A DNA stretch of 8,288 nt, taken from positions 1-8,288 of the forward strand of contig CAZTDD010000192.1 in assembly GCA_964612675.1 (NCBI GenBank), in the 5' to 3' direction. Position 1 is the stretch's first letter. Each line of letters opens with the position of its first letter. The notes under the pieces are model-generated. The model searched no databases. It was not told the DNA's origin and was given only the letters and a program-made list of their open reading frames with translations. Positions 7,158 to 8,288 of this stretch are shown one piece after another. Made by a program: the position numbers and the translations under genes. The DNA comes from CAZTDD01 sp964612675 (lineage in GTDB: Bacteria > Hinthialibacterota > Hinthialibacteria > Hinthialibacterales > JAKPRU01).

Positions 7158-8171
7158 TCAGCATTTCCACTGGTTATAACGTGTTGCGATCTTTCCGACT
7201 TCCCTCACGATCATCTCCCTCAACTCCTCCGGCTTCAAGACCACCGCCGCGCTTCCCATCCCCAACACCCAATGGGCGATTTCGAATAAATCGGTGACGG
7301 TGGCGCGCATGCGGAATTTGCCGTTTTTGACGCGTGTCGTTTTTTGGCCGGGAATCCAGTTTCGGTTGGCTACGTAATCGTAGAGTTCCTCGTCGAATTC
7401 AATTTCGACGTCAATACTTTCCTGTTCGGCCCCGGAGAAAATCCCAAAAGAGCCTTTCAGGAAATCGTCCGGCGAGTAGTCTTCCGGATAGTCGAAGGAA
7501 TCCTCAAGCAGGCGGGCATCGGCGATTTTGTCGACGGCGAAGGTACGCGTTTCCTCGTGGCTTTCGCTGTACCCGATCAGATACAGCGCATCCCTGTGCA
7601 TCAAGAGGGTATACGGATGGATGGAGTATCGATTTTCGCCCCGCAGCGACACATAACTCATCGCCACCCTCCTCTGAAGCAGAACACCCCGAAAGAGAAC
7701 GTCGATCTGCTCGTCAAAGTTGTCGTACCGCTTTGCACCGAACGCCGTATAATACAGCTTTTTGACATGGTTGTGAAGCAGTTTTTTGTGCGACCGGGGC
7801 AGGCTGCGTTCAAGGGCCGCGATGATGTCGAGCAGCCCGTCCCGGGCCACCGTGCCCTTCAGGAAGCTCATCAGTACGGAGGCCATGAACAGCGACACCA
7901 GCTGGTAATGCGTCGCGGTGACGGTTTCCCTGTCGTTGAGCATCCACCGTTCGATCCCGCCTTTTCGCGTCACTATAATCAGCGGCTCGGCGTCGGTGAA
8001 ACCCGGACACTCGTTCAGCGACTTGAGATAACGCCTCGCAGTGCGTTCGGATACGCTGAGTGTTTCTGTGATCTCCTCCAGGGTCATGGAGCGCCCTTCC
8101 CGCGCCAGGAAATAGATCAGCTTGGCCATGTTCAGAGCGGCTGAGTACGAGGGTTTGCGATAGTCCGCCAT
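7158..8171 (-). CDS. WYL-domain transcriptional regulator (HTH-WYL-WCX), 337 aa
   Basis: A DeoR/HTH_11-type winged helix lies at about residues 14-52 (LEEITETLSVSERTARRYLK). The WYL domain spans about 165-216 with HPYTLL (185-190), LYLIGY (196-201) and RTFAVDKI (209-216); the central W of the name is replaced by L, which is common. The WCX extension (about 252-330) ends the protein. The length of 337 aa is usual for this family. I chose the ATG at 8171 because AAAGGAAG (8176-8183) sits just before it; a GTG at 8201 would add ten residues but would leave that site inside the coding region. WYL proteins bind ligands, often nucleic acid or nucleotides, and control genes for DNA damage or phage defence. 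A palindrome upstream (8208-8224) may be its own operator. The gene body looks richer in G+C than the genes downstream. Whether it acts as activator or repressor cannot be seen. Confidence 0.94.
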   Translation of the reverse strand: MADYRKPSYSAALNMAKLIYFLAREGRSMTLEEITETLSVSERTARRYLKSLNECPGFTDAEPLIIVTRKGGIERWMLNDRETVTATHYQLVSLFMASVLMSFLKGTVARDGLLDIIAALERSLPRSHKKLLHNHVKKLYYTAFGAKRYDNFDEQIDVLFRGVLLQRRVAMSYVSLRGENRYSIHPYTLLMHRDALYLIGYSESHEETRTFAVDKIADARLLEDSFDYPEDYSPDDFLKGSFGIFSGAEQESIDVEIEFDEELYDYVANRNWIPGQKTTRVKNGKFRMRATVTDLFEIAHWVLGMGSAAVVLKPEELREMIVREVGKIATRYNQWKC

Positions 8172-8175
8172 GATT

Positions 8176-8183
8176 CTTCCTTT
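8176..8183 (-). promoter_or_regulatory. Ribosome binding site that decides the WYL gene start
   Basis: The minus strand reads AAAGGAAG, four bases before the ATG at 8171. It favours this start over the in-frame GTG at 8201. The reading frame stays open upstream to the right edge, so frame alone cannot settle the start. Confidence 0.75.
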
Positions 8184-8207
8184 CGATGCATAGGGTATCA
8201 CTGGCAG

Positions 8208-8224
8208 ATGACAACGGTTGTCAT
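8208..8224. promoter_or_regulatory. 17-bp perfect palindrome, putative operator for the WYL regulator
   Basis: The sequence ATGACAAC-G-GTTGTCAT is a perfect inverted repeat with 8-nt arms around one central base. It lies 36 bp upstream of the chosen ATG. On the minus strand the right-hand arm contains TTGTCA, which resembles a -35 element, with TATGCA 16 nt downstream as a poor -10; binding here could thus block or recruit polymerase. Dyad symmetry fits the homodimeric WYL/HTH regulators and the position suggests autoregulation. The palindrome is seen directly; its protein partner is inferred. Confidence 0.6.
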
Positions 8225-8288
8225 TGCTTGACGGTACACTCTCTATCAGCCGGCGTGAAGATCCGGCGGAGGAGTTCGACTTACGGGA
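8225..8288. other. Right-edge stretch, no gene assigned
   Basis: These 64 bases lie upstream of the WYL palindrome. They include a direct repeat of CCGGCG and, on the plus strand, GGCGGAGGAG near the edge, which could be a ribosome site for a divergent gene starting just outside the window. They could equally be the end of an upstream minus-strand gene. Nothing here can be called. Confidence 0.3.

Noticed and set aside
7344..8144. 266-codon plus-strand frame opposite the WYL gene
   Set aside because: Long antisense frames are expected in G+C-rich coding DNA; the opposite strand encodes a complete, recognisable regulator.
7810..8214. 134-codon minus-strand frame in the 5' part of the WYL gene
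   Set aside because: It is a frame-shifted shadow of the regulator with composition of no known protein and starts at a TTG without a ribosome site.
8172..8288. WYL gene extending in frame to the right edge
   Set aside because: The frame has no stop up to 8288, but that stretch would encode a Ser-rich tail unlike the family, and the ATG at 8171 has a good ribosome site and gives the usual length.

Overview
The window holds a run of six genes, all on the minus strand, so transcription goes from the right edge to the left. None of them places the organism firmly. The cut-off secreted protein at the left edge has a beta-sandwich-like look seen often in the PVC group (Lentisphaerota, Kiritimatiellota, Verrucomicrobia), but this is a weak guess. 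The genes have Shine-Dalgarno leaders, which fits a bacterium. No tRNA, rRNA, transposase, integrase or CRISPR array was seen.

Layout in order of transcription: (1) 8171-7158, a WYL-domain HTH regulator, with a 17-bp perfect palindrome about 40 bp upstream of its start; (2) 7091-5514, an Hsp70/DnaK-type ATPase that keeps the full nucleotide-binding domain but lacks a recognisable substrate-binding domain and has instead a C-terminal transmembrane helix and an outer tail of about 100 residues; (3) 5524-1805, a very large (1239 aa) HerA/VirB4-superfamily P-loop ATPase with a glycine-zipper hydrophobic segment in its N-terminal half; (4) 1805-1074, a 243-aa protein with a plausible PD-(D/E)xK nuclease signature; (5) 905-477, a 142-aa single-pass membrane protein; (6) 390 to the left edge, the start of a secreted protein, cut by the window.

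Genes 2-4 are tightly packed: 2 and 3 overlap by 11 nt, and 3 and 4 share one base in a TGATG junction whose ribosome binding site lies inside gene 3. They were surely made to be expressed together. The WYL gene sits 66 bp upstream and the small membrane protein 168 bp downstream, so their membership is likely but less certain. The last gene looks like an unrelated neighbour.

The working idea is a membrane-associated defence or DNA-processing module: a WYL regulator of the kind often found beside anti-phage systems, a HerA-like DNA motor paired with a candidate nuclease (HerA proteins classically work with nuclease partners such as NurA), and an Hsp70-type ATPase switch tethered to the membrane. 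I do not recognise this combination as a named system. The function is inference; the gene calls and the main motifs are seen directly. The body of the WYL gene looks clearly richer in G+C than the genes that follow it, with the change falling near the last codons of that gene, which may mark a junction between DNA of different origin.
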